A DNA stretch of 64,000 bases, taken from the NCBI GenBank assembly GCA_020161795.1, contig JAIUOR010000060.1:124001-188000 (forward strand), written 5' to 3'. Positions 27,241 to 35,307 of the stretch are shown one piece after another. The notes below the pieces were generated by a model that worked only from the letters and a program-made list of their open reading frames with translations, searched no databases and was not told the origin of the DNA. The position numbers and the translations under genes were made by a program. Origin of the DNA: Actinomycetota bacterium. Lineage in GTDB: Bacteria > Actinomycetota > Actinomycetes > Propionibacteriales > Propionibacteriaceae. Position 1 is the stretch's first letter. Every line of letters begins with the position of its first letter.

Positions 27241-28905
27241 ATGTCCGACACACACCTGCTCGAGATCAGCTCGCTGAGCGTCGCCTTCCGCATCGACGGT
27301 GAGAACGTGGAGGTGACGCACGGCGTCGATCTCCACGTCGACGAGGGCGAGGTGGTCGCGCTCGTCGGCGAATCGGGCTCCGGCAAGTCCGTGACGGCCA
27401 TGTCGGTGACCGACCTGCTGCCCCCCAACGCCCTGCGCAGCGGGAGCATTCGCTTCGCCGGCGAGGAGTTGCTGACCGCGTCCGAGGAGCGGATCCGGAA
27501 GCTGCGCGGCGATGACGTCGCGATGATCTTCCAGGAGCCGATGACGGCGCTCAACCCCGTCTACACCATCGGAACCCACCTGGTGGAGGCCATCCGCTGC
27601 CACCGTGACATCACCCGGGAAGCGGCCCTGGCTGAGGCGACCGGGCTGCTGGAACAGGTCGGCCTGCCCGAGCCGGCAGCGATGCTCGGCCGCTACCCCC
27701 ACGAGATCTCGGGTGGCCAACGGCAGCGCGCGATGATCGCGATGGCGATCTCGGCCCGGCCGCGGCTGCTGATCGCGGACGAGCCCACGACCGCGCTCGA
27801 CGTGACCGTGCAGGCCGGCATCCTCGATCTGCTGCTGCGGTTGCGCACCGAGCTGGGCATGGCGATCCTGATCATCACCCATGACATGGGCGTGGTCGCC
27901 GACGTGGCGGACCGCGTGGTGGTGATGCAGCACGGCCTGGTGGTCGATCGTGGCACGACCGACCACATCTTCTACGACTCGTCCCAGACCTACACCCGCG
28001 ATCTGCTGGAGGCCGTCCCCGATCTCAGCGCCGTCGCGATGACGCGATCCGGAGCGGTCGCGGCGACGGGTGAGGCTCCGACCCTGGAAGTGGCGGGGCT
28101 GCGCATCGAATACCGCACGGGCTGGCGCCGGGCGCCGTTCGTGGCGGTCGACGACGTCAGCTTCACGGTGGGCGACGGCGAACTCGTCGGGCTGGTGGGG
28201 GAATCGGGCTCGGGCAAGTCCACGATCGGGCGGGCCGTGCTCGGGCTGACCCCGATTCAGGCGGGGAGCGCCCGCGTGGTCGGCACCGAGATCGTGGGGG
28301 TACGCCGGCAGGATCTGCGCCTGATGCGGCGCACCGTCTCGGTGGTGTTCCAGGATCCCGGGTCCTCGCTCAATCCCCGGGTTCCGATCGGGCGGACCAT
28401 CACCGATCCGCTGCGCTGGAACCGGATCGAGCGCGACGAGCGCGTGCTGCGCAAGACCGCGGAGGATCTGCTGGAGAGCGTGAAGATCCCCCGGGAGTGG
28501 GCCGATCGCTACCCGCACGAACTCTCCGGCGGGCAACGGCAGCGGGTGAGCATCGCGCGCGCGATCTCGACCCGGCCGAGGTTCATGGTCGCCGACGAGC
28601 CCACCTCGGCCCTCGACGTCTCGGTACAGGCCTCCGTGCTCGATCTGCTGCAGGAGCTACAACGCTCCATGGGCTTCTCCTGCCTGTTCATCAGCCACGA
28701 CCTCGCCGTCGTCGAACGGATCGCGAGCCGGGTGATCGTGCTGCGCAAGGGTGAGATCGTCGAACAGGGGACGGCCAGCGACATCCTCCGGGCACCGCGC
28801 GAGCCGTACACGCAGGCCCTCATCGCCGCCGTCCCGGTGCCGGATCCGCGCCGCCAGCGGGTGCGCAGGGCAGAACGTCTCGCCGCCGCGGGGCGTCGCT
28901 CCTAG
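27241..28905 (+). CDS. Fused dual ATPase of the oligopeptide-type ABC importer (DppD-DppF)
   Basis: A 554-residue protein with two complete nucleotide-binding domains. Walker A GESGSGKS occurs twice (near residues 42 and 321), signature motifs EISGGQRQR and ELSGGQRQR, and Walker B LLIADEPTTALD and MVADEPTSALD. The first half is DppD-like, the second DppF-like with the OppF-type C-terminal tail. One polypeptide thus energises both permeases. ATG at 27241; an extended upstream frame is spurious because it overlaps the permease. Confidence 0.93.
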   Translation: MSDTHLLEISSLSVAFRIDGENVEVTHGVDLHVDEGEVVALVGESGSGKSVTAMSVTDLLPPNALRSGSIRFAGEELLTASEERIRKLRGDDVAMIFQEPMTALNPVYTIGTHLVEAIRCHRDITREAALAEATGLLEQVGLPEPAAMLGRYPHEISGGQRQRAMIAMAISARPRLLIADEPTTALDVTVQAGILDLLLRLRTELGMAILIITHDMGVVADVADRVVVMQHGLVVDRGTTDHIFYDSSQTYTRDLLEAVPDLSAVAMTRSGAVAATGEAPTLEVAGLRIEYRTGWRRAPFVAVDDVSFTVGDGELVGLVGESGSGKSTIGRAVLGLTPIQAGSARVVGTEIVGVRRQDLRLMRRTVSVVFQDPGSSLNPRVPIGRTITDPLRWNRIERDERVLRKTAEDLLESVKIPREWADRYPHELSGGQRQRVSIARAISTRPRFMVADEPTSALDVSVQASVLDLLQELQRSMGFSCLFISHDLAVVERIASRVIVLRKGEIVEQGTASDILRAPREPYTQALIAAVPVPDPRRQRVRRAERLAAAGRRS

Positions 28906-28916
28906 ACTCGTCCGGG

Positions 28917-29831
28917 ATGGAGACCCGTCGGCTGGAGTATTTCGTGACCCTCATTCGCGAGGGGACGTTCCGCCGCGCCGCGGCCGCGCTCTACATCTCG
29001 CAGCCGGCGCTGAGCCAGCAGATCCAGCGGCTCGAGCAGGAGATCGGGGCGGTGCTCATCAATCGGTCGGTGACCCCCTTCGAGCTCACGCCGGCCGGAC
29101 GTCGGCTGCTGGCTCGCAGCCAGAAGATCCTCGACGAACTGCACGAGATCGAGCAGATCACCTCCCGCGCGCGGCGCGGGGTGATCGGCAAGCTCCGGGT
29201 CGGGGTGGCGCCGTCCTTGATGTACAGCGCGATGCCAGGCCTGGTGCGGGAGTTCCGGGTGGCGTTCCCCGACATCGAACTCACCCTCCACCGCGAGACC
29301 ACGCAGACGATCCTCGACCTGGTCGAGAAGCGGCGGTTGGATCTGGGGATGACCTTCTCGCAGGCGGCGTGGACCGGGCTGCAGTGGGTCAAGCTCTACG
29401 ACGACAGCTTCGTGGTGGCCCTGCCCGCCGGGCATCCGCTCGCGTCGCGGGCGAGCGTCCGGGTGGCCGATCTGCAGGACGAGACCTTCTTGATGCTGAT
29501 GCGCCAGGGCGTCCCGGATCTTCACGACGCGATCATCGCGGCCTGCGCCAGCGCGGGTTTCTCGCCGCGATCGGTGGAGTCCAACTTCCAGGTGGCCGGC
29601 CCGGGCTACGCCGATCAGATCGGGCTGGTCGCGGCCGGCTACGGGATCGCCGTCATCCCGTCCGCGGTCGCGACGGTGATGCTGCCGGGCGTCGTCTATC
29701 GTCCGCTGGTGGAGCCGGTCATCACGTTGCCCACCTCGTTGTGCTGGAGCGCGGATTCTCGAAATCCGGCGATCACCACCTTCGTCGACTACTGCTCCGC
29801 GGCCCTGGCCTCCGAGGACGCCTCCGGCTGA
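28917..29831 (+). CDS. LysR-family transcriptional regulator
   Basis: A 304-residue regulator. The N-terminal winged helix-turn-helix (RLEYFVTLIREGTFRRAAAA, YISQPALSQQIQRLEQ) is classical LysR, followed by the effector-binding domain (GKLRVGVAPSLMYSAMPGLV). It sits 11 bp after the ATPase in the same orientation, so it is probably expressed with the operon it controls. A good candidate binding site is the inverted repeat at 20156-20175 over the operon promoter. Confidence 0.9.
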   Translation: METRRLEYFVTLIREGTFRRAAAALYISQPALSQQIQRLEQEIGAVLINRSVTPFELTPAGRRLLARSQKILDELHEIEQITSRARRGVIGKLRVGVAPSLMYSAMPGLVREFRVAFPDIELTLHRETTQTILDLVEKRRLDLGMTFSQAAWTGLQWVKLYDDSFVVALPAGHPLASRASVRVADLQDETFLMLMRQGVPDLHDAIIAACASAGFSPRSVESNFQVAGPGYADQIGLVAAGYGIAVIPSAVATVMLPGVVYRPLVEPVITLPTSLCWSADSRNPAITTFVDYCSAALASEDASG

Positions 29832-29883
29832 TCGCCGTGGCCGTCAGCGCTGGCTCACAAGGTATGCCCGTAGGCTGGTACCC

Positions 29884-30807
29884 GTGATCGCCACCCGCCG
29901 TACCGTGCTCGCCGTTCCCGGCTCGTCCGACCGCTTCATCGCCAAGGCGCGGGAGTTGGGCGTGGACGCACTGTTCCTGGATCTGGAGGACGCGGTCGCG
30001 CCTGCGGTGAAGGTCGAGTCCCGCGCCCGGATCGTGGAGGCGCTCAACGCCGGCGAGTTCGCCGCACCGCTGGTCACCGTCCGGGTGAACGGCTGGGAGA
30101 GCCCATGGACCTACGGCGACGTGATCGAGGTGGTCACCGGCGCCGGTGCCCGGATCGATGCGCTCGTGCTGCCCAAGACCCAATCCGCCGCCCAGGTGCA
30201 GGCGCTCGACCTGCTGCTGACCCAGGTGGAGCACGCCGCCGGGCTACCGGTCGGCCGGATCGGCCTGGATGTGCAGATCGAGGACGCGGTCGGCCTGCTG
30301 CACGTCAACGAGATCGCGGCCGCCAGCCCGCGGCTGGCGAGCCTGGTGTTCGGCCCGGGCGATTTCATGGCCAGCCTCGGAATGGGCGGGCTCAATGTCG
30401 GTGCCCAGCCGGCCGGCTACCCGGCCGATGCCTTCCACCACGTCCTGATGTCGATCCTGGTGGCCGCGCGGGCGCACGGGCTGCAGGCGATCGACGGGCC
30501 GTTCGTCGCGATCCGCGACGTCGAGGGCTTCCGGCGCTCCGCCGAACTGAGCGCGGCGCTGGGCTACGACGGCAAGTGGGTGCTGCACCCGGCCCAGGTC
30601 GAGGCCGGCAACGAGATCTACTCGCCGAAGCCCGCCGACTTCGAGCGCGCGTTGCGCATTCAGCAGGCCTACGGCGAGGCGACCGCGGTCGCCGGTGGTG
30701 CGGTGGGGGCGATCGTGGTGGACGATGAGATGGTGGACGAGGCCGGGGTGAAGCTCGCCGCGGCAATCGTGGCGCGCGGACGCGCGGCCGGAATGGAGAC
30801 GGTCTGA
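29884..30807 (+). CDS. HpcH/HpaI-family CoA-ester lyase (CitE-like)
   Basis: A 307-residue TIM-barrel lyase of the citrate lyase beta-subunit-like family (malyl-CoA, beta-methylmalyl-CoA or citramalyl-CoA type). Motifs: VPGSSDRFIAKARELGVDAL, FLDLEDAVAP with acidic magnesium ligand region, ALVLPKTQSAAQV, QIEDAVGLLHVNEIAA and GDFMASLGMGG. It follows the LysR gene by 52 bp and may process a carboxylic acid released by the hydantoinase pathway (inference). GTG start at 29884. The stop overlaps the next gene. Confidence 0.83.
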   Translation: MIATRRTVLAVPGSSDRFIAKARELGVDALFLDLEDAVAPAVKVESRARIVEALNAGEFAAPLVTVRVNGWESPWTYGDVIEVVTGAGARIDALVLPKTQSAAQVQALDLLLTQVEHAAGLPVGRIGLDVQIEDAVGLLHVNEIAAASPRLASLVFGPGDFMASLGMGGLNVGAQPAGYPADAFHHVLMSILVAARAHGLQAIDGPFVAIRDVEGFRRSAELSAALGYDGKWVLHPAQVEAGNEIYSPKPADFERALRIQQAYGEATAVAGGAVGAIVVDDEMVDEAGVKLAAAIVARGRAAGMETV

Positions 30808-31607
30808 TGGCACAGCAGCAGAATCCTCGCTTGGCGGATCTGTTCAAGCTGGAGTTCCCGCAGTCGGTGGGCATGTTCGCCACCTACGAAGAGGCGCAGA
30901 AGGCGGTCGACTACCTGGCGGATGCCCACTTCCCGGTGCAGAACCTGGCCATCGTCGGCACCGACCTGCGCTCGATCGAGCGGGTGCTCGGGCGCCGCAC
31001 CTGGGGGACGGTGATCGGGCAGGGTGTCCAGAGCGGCCTGTCGACCGGCCTGCTGGTGACCTTCATCATGTGGGTGTTCATGCAGCCGGAGAACTTCATC
31101 GGGCTGCTCGTCTCTGCGCTGCTGATCGGCATCGTGATCGGGATCGTCTTCGCCGTGCTCGGCTACTGGATGAGCCAGGGCAAGCGCGATTTCACCTCGG
31201 TGAGCCAGACGGTCGCCACCCGTTACGAGCTGCTCAGCGAACACAAGGTGGCCGCCCAGGCCAAGGAGCTGCTGGCCGGTCTGCCGCATGCCCGAGCGGC
31301 CCAGTTCGATCCCCGGGTCGCGCAGCCCGCCGAGCGTGCCGCGGCCTACCCGCCGCCCGGCTACCCGCCGGTCGCGCCCCCGCCCGGCTATCCCGTTCCG
31401 CAGGGCTACCCGCCGGCCGGCTATCCGCCGCCCTATCCGCCCCAGCCGCCCTACGGCCAGCAGTACCCGCCCGCCGGCTGGAGCCCGGAAGCCCCGGCGT
31501 CCCCGCCCGCTGCGCCGCCCGAACACCCCACCGGTCTCGGCTACCCGCCCGAGACCGAGGAGCCGCCCGCCGTCCCGACCCCGGAGGATGGCCCCAAGCC
31601 CACCTGA
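30807..31607 (+). CDS. Stress-protein-17M-like membrane protein with a proline-rich tail
   Basis: A 266-residue protein. Residues about 13-60 (SVGMFATYEEAQKAVDYLAD, LAIVGTDLRSIERVLG) resemble the general stress protein 17M (GSP_17M) domain; two transmembrane helices follow (about 75-92, 98-118). The last 95 residues are repetitive, rich in PPGYPP/PAGYPP units, a low-complexity tail found in many actinobacterial membrane proteins. Start overlaps the stop of the CoA-ester lyase (TGATG). Function unknown. Confidence 0.7.
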   Translation: MAQQQNPRLADLFKLEFPQSVGMFATYEEAQKAVDYLADAHFPVQNLAIVGTDLRSIERVLGRRTWGTVIGQGVQSGLSTGLLVTFIMWVFMQPENFIGLLVSALLIGIVIGIVFAVLGYWMSQGKRDFTSVSQTVATRYELLSEHKVAAQAKELLAGLPHARAAQFDPRVAQPAERAAAYPPPGYPPVAPPPGYPVPQGYPPAGYPPPYPPQPPYGQQYPPAGWSPEAPASPPAAPPEHPTGLGYPPETEEPPAVPTPEDGPKPT

Positions 31608-31765
31608 TCGACTGGCCGGGGCTCACGGCGTTCGCACAGCGCACAGTCTCGTCGTTCTGGCGGTCCGGTCGTTCCCATCGTGCCGACCGTCCGTCGTTCC
31701 CGCGAAGAAGGGAACCTCGTGGGTCGTCCTGGGGTCACCAGGGCAACTGCCGTCCTGATGCAGGA

Positions 31766-31809
31766 AAGGTGTGGTTGAAGTCCCGTACTCGGTTCTCCAA
31801 CCACACCTT
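31766..31809. terminator. Perfect 12-bp inverted repeat between convergent genes
   Basis: AAGGTGTGGTTG (31766-31777) and its exact complement CAACCACACCTT (31798-31809) flank a 20-base loop. It lies 19 bp beyond the TrpB2 stop and about 160 bp beyond the plus-strand membrane protein. No T-run follows on either strand, so it is a possible factor-assisted bidirectional terminator or RNA-stabilising hairpin rather than a textbook intrinsic terminator. Confidence 0.55.
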
Positions 31810-31828
31810 GTCGCGGTGTGAGGCCTGC

Positions 31829-33145
31829 TCAGCCGTCGACCATCTCGCCCGCCAGGAACTCGGAGTAGGCCGGCAGATCGAGCTGACCGGAGCCGGAGAC
31901 CCCGATCACGATGACCGGAGACTCCCCGGTCTCGGTGGCGGCGCGGGCCTGCCGCAGCGCGCCCGCGATGGCGTGGTTCGACTCCGATGCCGGGACGATG
32001 CCCTCGGCGCGGGCGAACAGCACACCGGCCTCGAAGGCCTCCAGCTGCGGGACGGCAATCGCGTCCACCAGGCCCTCGGCGTAGCAGTGGCTGACCAGCG
32101 GGGCCATGCCGTGGTAGCGCAGGCCGCCGGCGTGCACAGGCGCCGGGACGAAGTCCGAACCCAGCGAGTACATCTTCAGTAGCGGGGTGAGCCCCGCGGT
32201 GTCGCCGAAGTCGTAGCGGTACTCGCCCTCGGTCATGGACGGCGCGGCCTTCGGCTCACAGGCGACGATCCTGGCCGCCGCCCGTCCCTCCAGGTTCTCC
32301 CGCAGGAAGGGGAAGGCCAGGCCGCCGAAGTTGGAACCGCCGCCTGCGCAGCCGAAGACGTAGTCGGCCGACGCCTCGTCGAACATCGCCAGCTGCTTGA
32401 CGGCCTCCTGGCCGATCACGGTCTGGTGCAGCAGCACGTGGTTGAGCACGCTGCCCAGCGAGTAGGCCGCGTTCGGGTCGGTCGCGGCGGCCTCCACGGC
32501 CTCCGAGATCGCCATGCCGAGCGAGCCGGTGGTGTCGGGGAACTGCTCGCGCAGCGCCCGTCCGGCCTGGGTGAGCTCCGAGGGGCTGGCCACCACGTGG
32601 GCGCCGAAGGTCTCCATCAGCACATGCCGGTAGGGCTTGCCCTCGTAACTGGAGCGCACCTGCCAGATGTCGCACTGCAGGCCGAAGATCTGCGCGGCGA
32701 AGGCCAGCGCCGAGCCCCACTGGCCGGCGCCGGTCTCGGTGGTGAGCCGGGTGCGTCCCTCGAGCTTGTTGAAGTAGGCCTGCGGAACCGCCGAGTTGGT
32801 CTTGTGCGAGCCGACCGGGGAGGCGCCCTCGTACTTGTAGTAGATCCGCGCCGTGCTGCCGATCGCCTGCTCCAGCCGACGGGCCCGGAAGAACGGCGAC
32901 GGCCGCCAGAGCCGGTAGATGTCGTGCACCTCCTGCGGGATCTCGATCCAGCGCTCGGTGGAGGCCTCCTGGGCGATCAGGCCCATCGGGAACAGCGGCG
33001 CCAGGTCGTCCGGGGTCAGCGGCTGCTTGGTGCCCGGGTGCAGTGGCGGCGGCGGGGGAGTCGGCAGGTCGGCAACGATGTTGTACCAGTGCGTCGGCAT
33101 CTCCGCCTCGTCCAGAACGACCTTGATCTGCTTCGGATCGGACAA
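31829..33145 (-). CDS. TrpB2-type tryptophan synthase beta-like PLP enzyme
   Basis: A 438-residue fold-type II PLP enzyme of the TrpB2 (TIGR01415) subfamily, which converts indole plus serine (or phosphoserine) to tryptophan, often stand-alone. The PLP lysine lies in PVGSHKTNSAVPQAY, TTETGAGQWGSALAFAAQ is present, and the phosphate-binding glycine loop is GCAGGGSNFGG. Start is TTG at 33145 (reading MSDPKQIKVVLDEAEMP) with a GAGGGAG site; further open frame upstream has no family similarity. No trpA or other trp genes are nearby. Confidence 0.88.
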   Translation of the reverse strand: MSDPKQIKVVLDEAEMPTHWYNIVADLPTPPPPPLHPGTKQPLTPDDLAPLFPMGLIAQEASTERWIEIPQEVHDIYRLWRPSPFFRARRLEQAIGSTARIYYKYEGASPVGSHKTNSAVPQAYFNKLEGRTRLTTETGAGQWGSALAFAAQIFGLQCDIWQVRSSYEGKPYRHVLMETFGAHVVASPSELTQAGRALREQFPDTTGSLGMAISEAVEAAATDPNAAYSLGSVLNHVLLHQTVIGQEAVKQLAMFDEASADYVFGCAGGGSNFGGLAFPFLRENLEGRAAARIVACEPKAAPSMTEGEYRYDFGDTAGLTPLLKMYSLGSDFVPAPVHAGGLRYHGMAPLVSHCYAEGLVDAIAVPQLEAFEAGVLFARAEGIVPASESNHAIAGALRQARAATETGESPVIVIGVSGSGQLDLPAYSEFLAGEMVDG

Positions 33146-33394
33146 CTTAGCTCCCTCGCCGGTGGTTGGTGACCTGCCCGGCAACGACGCCGGACGGCAG
33201 CACTCTAGTGGTGGAGCCGCGATCCGCGGAGACATGCCCGCAGGCCGACAGCATGCCGGACAGGTTCCCCGCACAAACCGGGCAAATCCGATGAGTCGGG
33301 TGGATTATCCACTCACCTGCCGCTGCCTGCCCGGATTCTGCGGCTCCGCGCCGGCTGGCTCGCCGAGATCAGAGACGATGGGCTCTGGACGGAC

Positions 33395-33430
33395 TTATCG
33401 TTGGTCGATAACATTATCGAGTAACGATAA
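33395..33430. promoter_or_regulatory. Four-half-site palindromic operator before the DUF2975/XRE operon
   Basis: TTATCGTT-gg-TCGATAA-ca-TTATCGA-gt-AACGATAA: a 36-bp near-perfect palindrome built from four TTATCG/CGATAA half-sites; only the three two-base spacers break symmetry. It ends 15 bp before the ATG at 33445 and covers the likely promoter. Expected target of the XRE regulator encoded downstream (autoregulation, inference). The rest of the roughly 300-bp gap between trpB2 and this operon shows nothing else I can name. Confidence 0.75.
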
Positions 33431-33444
33431 ATGAGGAGGCCCTG

Positions 33445-34182
33445 ATGTCGCTGATTCCGCCCCTGTTGATCCTGGGCCTCGGCCTGGTGCTGTTCGTGGT
33501 GCTGCTGATGGTGGTGGCGCTGCGCGTGGGCACGAATCTGCCCAGGGTGGCCTCCTTCGTCAGCCGTGCCACGATCGTGGTCTCGGTGCTGTGGGTGGTT
33601 GGGCTGGGGATCACCTTGTTCGCGGGCGGTCCGATCCAGGTGACCGCCCCGATCGCGCTGTTGCCATTCCAGCTCCCCGAGGGGATCGAGCTGGACGGTC
33701 TCCGGGCGACGATCCTCTCCGGCGGGTTCGACCAGGTGACCGTTCAGGCTTCGGGGTTGGGCCTGCCGACCCTGCTGGTGGTCCTGGCGGCGGCGGTGTT
33801 CGCCAGCGGCACGCTGATCGGGGTCTGCCTTGTGGTGGACCGGCTCGCCCGGTCGCTGGGGGAGGGCGACCCGTTCGCGCTCAGCGGCGAGGCGCTGCAG
33901 CGGGCGGCCTGGATCGTCCTGGTCGGCGGGACGTTGGTCTCGATGCTGGACGATGTGAGCAACTGGCTGGCCTCGACGGATCTGTTCTGGGTGACGGGCG
34001 CGTCGTGGTCCAGCGACGTGACCGATGCCTCCAGCCTGACGGAACTCGGCTGGCCCGAACCCGCTGCGTTCTCGCTCACCATCCCGTTCTGGCCGCTGGG
34101 CGCTGGCATGGTGCTGGCCCTGCTCGCCGGCGTGTTCCGGTACGGACGGCAGCTGCGTCGCGATACCGCGGGGCTGGTCTGA
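33445..34182 (+). CDS. DUF2975 integral membrane protein (YoaS-like)
   Basis: A 245-residue membrane protein with four predicted helices (about residues 5-28, 40-62, 110-130, 210-232) separated by short loops, matching DUF2975. GAGGAGG precedes the ATG. Its stop overlaps the start of an XRE regulator by one base, the typical arrangement in which a small Cro/C1 regulator and a DUF2975 protein form a two-gene unit. Molecular function unknown; possibly a membrane sensor for the regulator. Confidence 0.8.
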   Translation: MSLIPPLLILGLGLVLFVVLLMVVALRVGTNLPRVASFVSRATIVVSVLWVVGLGITLFAGGPIQVTAPIALLPFQLPEGIELDGLRATILSGGFDQVTVQASGLGLPTLLVVLAAAVFASGTLIGVCLVVDRLARSLGEGDPFALSGEALQRAAWIVLVGGTLVSMLDDVSNWLASTDLFWVTGASWSSDVTDASSLTELGWPEPAAFSLTIPFWPLGAGMVLALLAGVFRYGRQLRRDTAGLV

Positions 34183-34406
34183 TGCCCCCGGAAGACGAGG
34201 CCGGACGGATCCACTGCCGGCTCGACGAACTGCTGGCTGAGCGGGAGATGACCCTCACCCGGCTCTCGGAGCTGGTGGGCGTCAGCCTGGTCAACCTATC
34301 GGTGCTGAAGAACGACCGGGCGCGCGCGATCCGGTTCTCCACGCTGACGGCGGTCTGTGATGCCCTGGACTGTTCGGTCGGCGATCTGCTGGTGGTGTGG
34401 AAGTAG
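34182..34406 (+). CDS. Small XRE-family helix-turn-helix regulator (YozG-like)
   Basis: A 74-residue Cro/C1-type regulator, essentially one HTH domain: LDELLAEREMTLTRLSELVG, LVNLSVLKNDRARAIRFSTL and CDALDCSVGDLLVVW, the last being the family ending. Probably binds as a dimer the palindrome at 33395-33430 in front of its own operon. ATG at 34182 overlaps the stop of the DUF2975 gene. Confidence 0.88.
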   Translation: MPPEDEAGRIHCRLDELLAEREMTLTRLSELVGVSLVNLSVLKNDRARAIRFSTLTAVCDALDCSVGDLLVVWK

Positions 34407-34442
34407 GCCGGCCACTCCTCACCAGACGTTAGGCTCGTGGTC

Positions 34443-35075
34443 ATGGCGCACCTCGAGGCGGTCTGCACCGGACGGATCCGGCCGACCGAGCACGGCGCGC
34501 TCAAGCGCACGGCGATCGACAAGCGGCCGGTTGCCGGACGGGTCCAGGTCCAGTTGCTGGGACTGGCCGGCGACGAGATCGCCGATCTCAAGCATCACGG
34601 CGGGGCCGACCAGGCCGTCTATGCCTTCGCCCGCGAGGACTACGCCTTCTGGGAGACGGAGCTGGGCCGCCCCCTGGCCGCGGGCTGCTTCGGAGAGAAC
34701 CTGACCACCGTCGGTGCGGACCTCCAGAACGCCCGGATCGGCGAGCGCTGGCGGGTCGGCGAGACCTTGCTGGAGGTCAGCGGCGTCCGGATCCCGTGCG
34801 CGGTGTTCGCGGGTTTCGTGGACGAGCCGCACTGGGTGCGCCGGTTCACCGAGAACGGCGTGCCGGGGGCCTACTTCCGCGTGATCGAACCCGGCACGGT
34901 CGCGGCAGGCGACGCGATCGAGGTCATCTCGGTGCCCGACCACGACCTCACCGTGGAACTCGCCTTCCGCGCCGGCACCACCGAGCCGGAGTTGCTGCCG
35001 CTGTTGGCCACCGAACCCCGCCTCAGCTACCGCCTGCGCGCCCGGGCCGACCGCTACCTGGCTCGACTGAGCTAG
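34443..35075 (+). CDS. MOSC-domain protein (YiiM-like)
   Basis: A 210-residue MOSC-domain protein, a family using a conserved cysteine to handle sulfur or molybdenum-cofactor-linked reductions. KHHGGADQAVYAFAREDYAFW, CFGENLTTVG and GVRIPCAVFAGF (likely sulfur-binding Cys) match the YiiM type, which acts in detoxifying N-hydroxylated bases. ATG at 34443 is preferred to the GTG two codons earlier. Its substrate here is unknown. Confidence 0.85.
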   Translation: MAHLEAVCTGRIRPTEHGALKRTAIDKRPVAGRVQVQLLGLAGDEIADLKHHGGADQAVYAFAREDYAFWETELGRPLAAGCFGENLTTVGADLQNARIGERWRVGETLLEVSGVRIPCAVFAGFVDEPHWVRRFTENGVPGAYFRVIEPGTVAAGDAIEVISVPDHDLTVELAFRAGTTEPELLPLLATEPRLSYRLRARADRYLARLS

Positions 35076-35101
35076 GCGGTATCCCCAGGTCTTGGTATCC
35101 G

Positions 35102-35258
35102 CCGATCTGTAGGGGTTATCGCTGGTGAAGACAGCCTGCAATGGCGGAAACGCCGATTTGGCGGGGTTATGAGCGGCTGGATCTGGCTGGTAACCCCGCC
35201 AGATCGGCGGATGGTGCCGATGCGGGCCCTGGGAGGTCCGGTAACCCCGCCAGATCGG
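35102..35258. repeat. Cluster of four 19-bp repeats in two opposite-facing pairs
   Basis: GGTAACCCCGCCAGATCGG occurs exactly at 35189-35207 and 35240-35258. Its reverse complement occurs with a few changes at 35102-35120 (CCGATCTGTAGGGGTTATC) and 35152-35170 (CCGATTTGGCGGGGTTATG). Units in each pair start 50-51 bp apart, and the two pairs face each other. The cluster fills the 232-bp gap between the convergent MOSC and aminopeptidase P genes, which shows no gene. Confidence 0.75.
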
Positions 35259-35307
35259 TGCATCCCGTCCGGATGGCTTACGTCGCTCGCCGGCGACCCG
35301 GGCGGGT

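Noticed and set aside
35102-35258. CRISPR array
   Set aside because: The four repeats are 19 bp, face in opposite directions and two are diverged; there are no cas genes. Not a CRISPR array.
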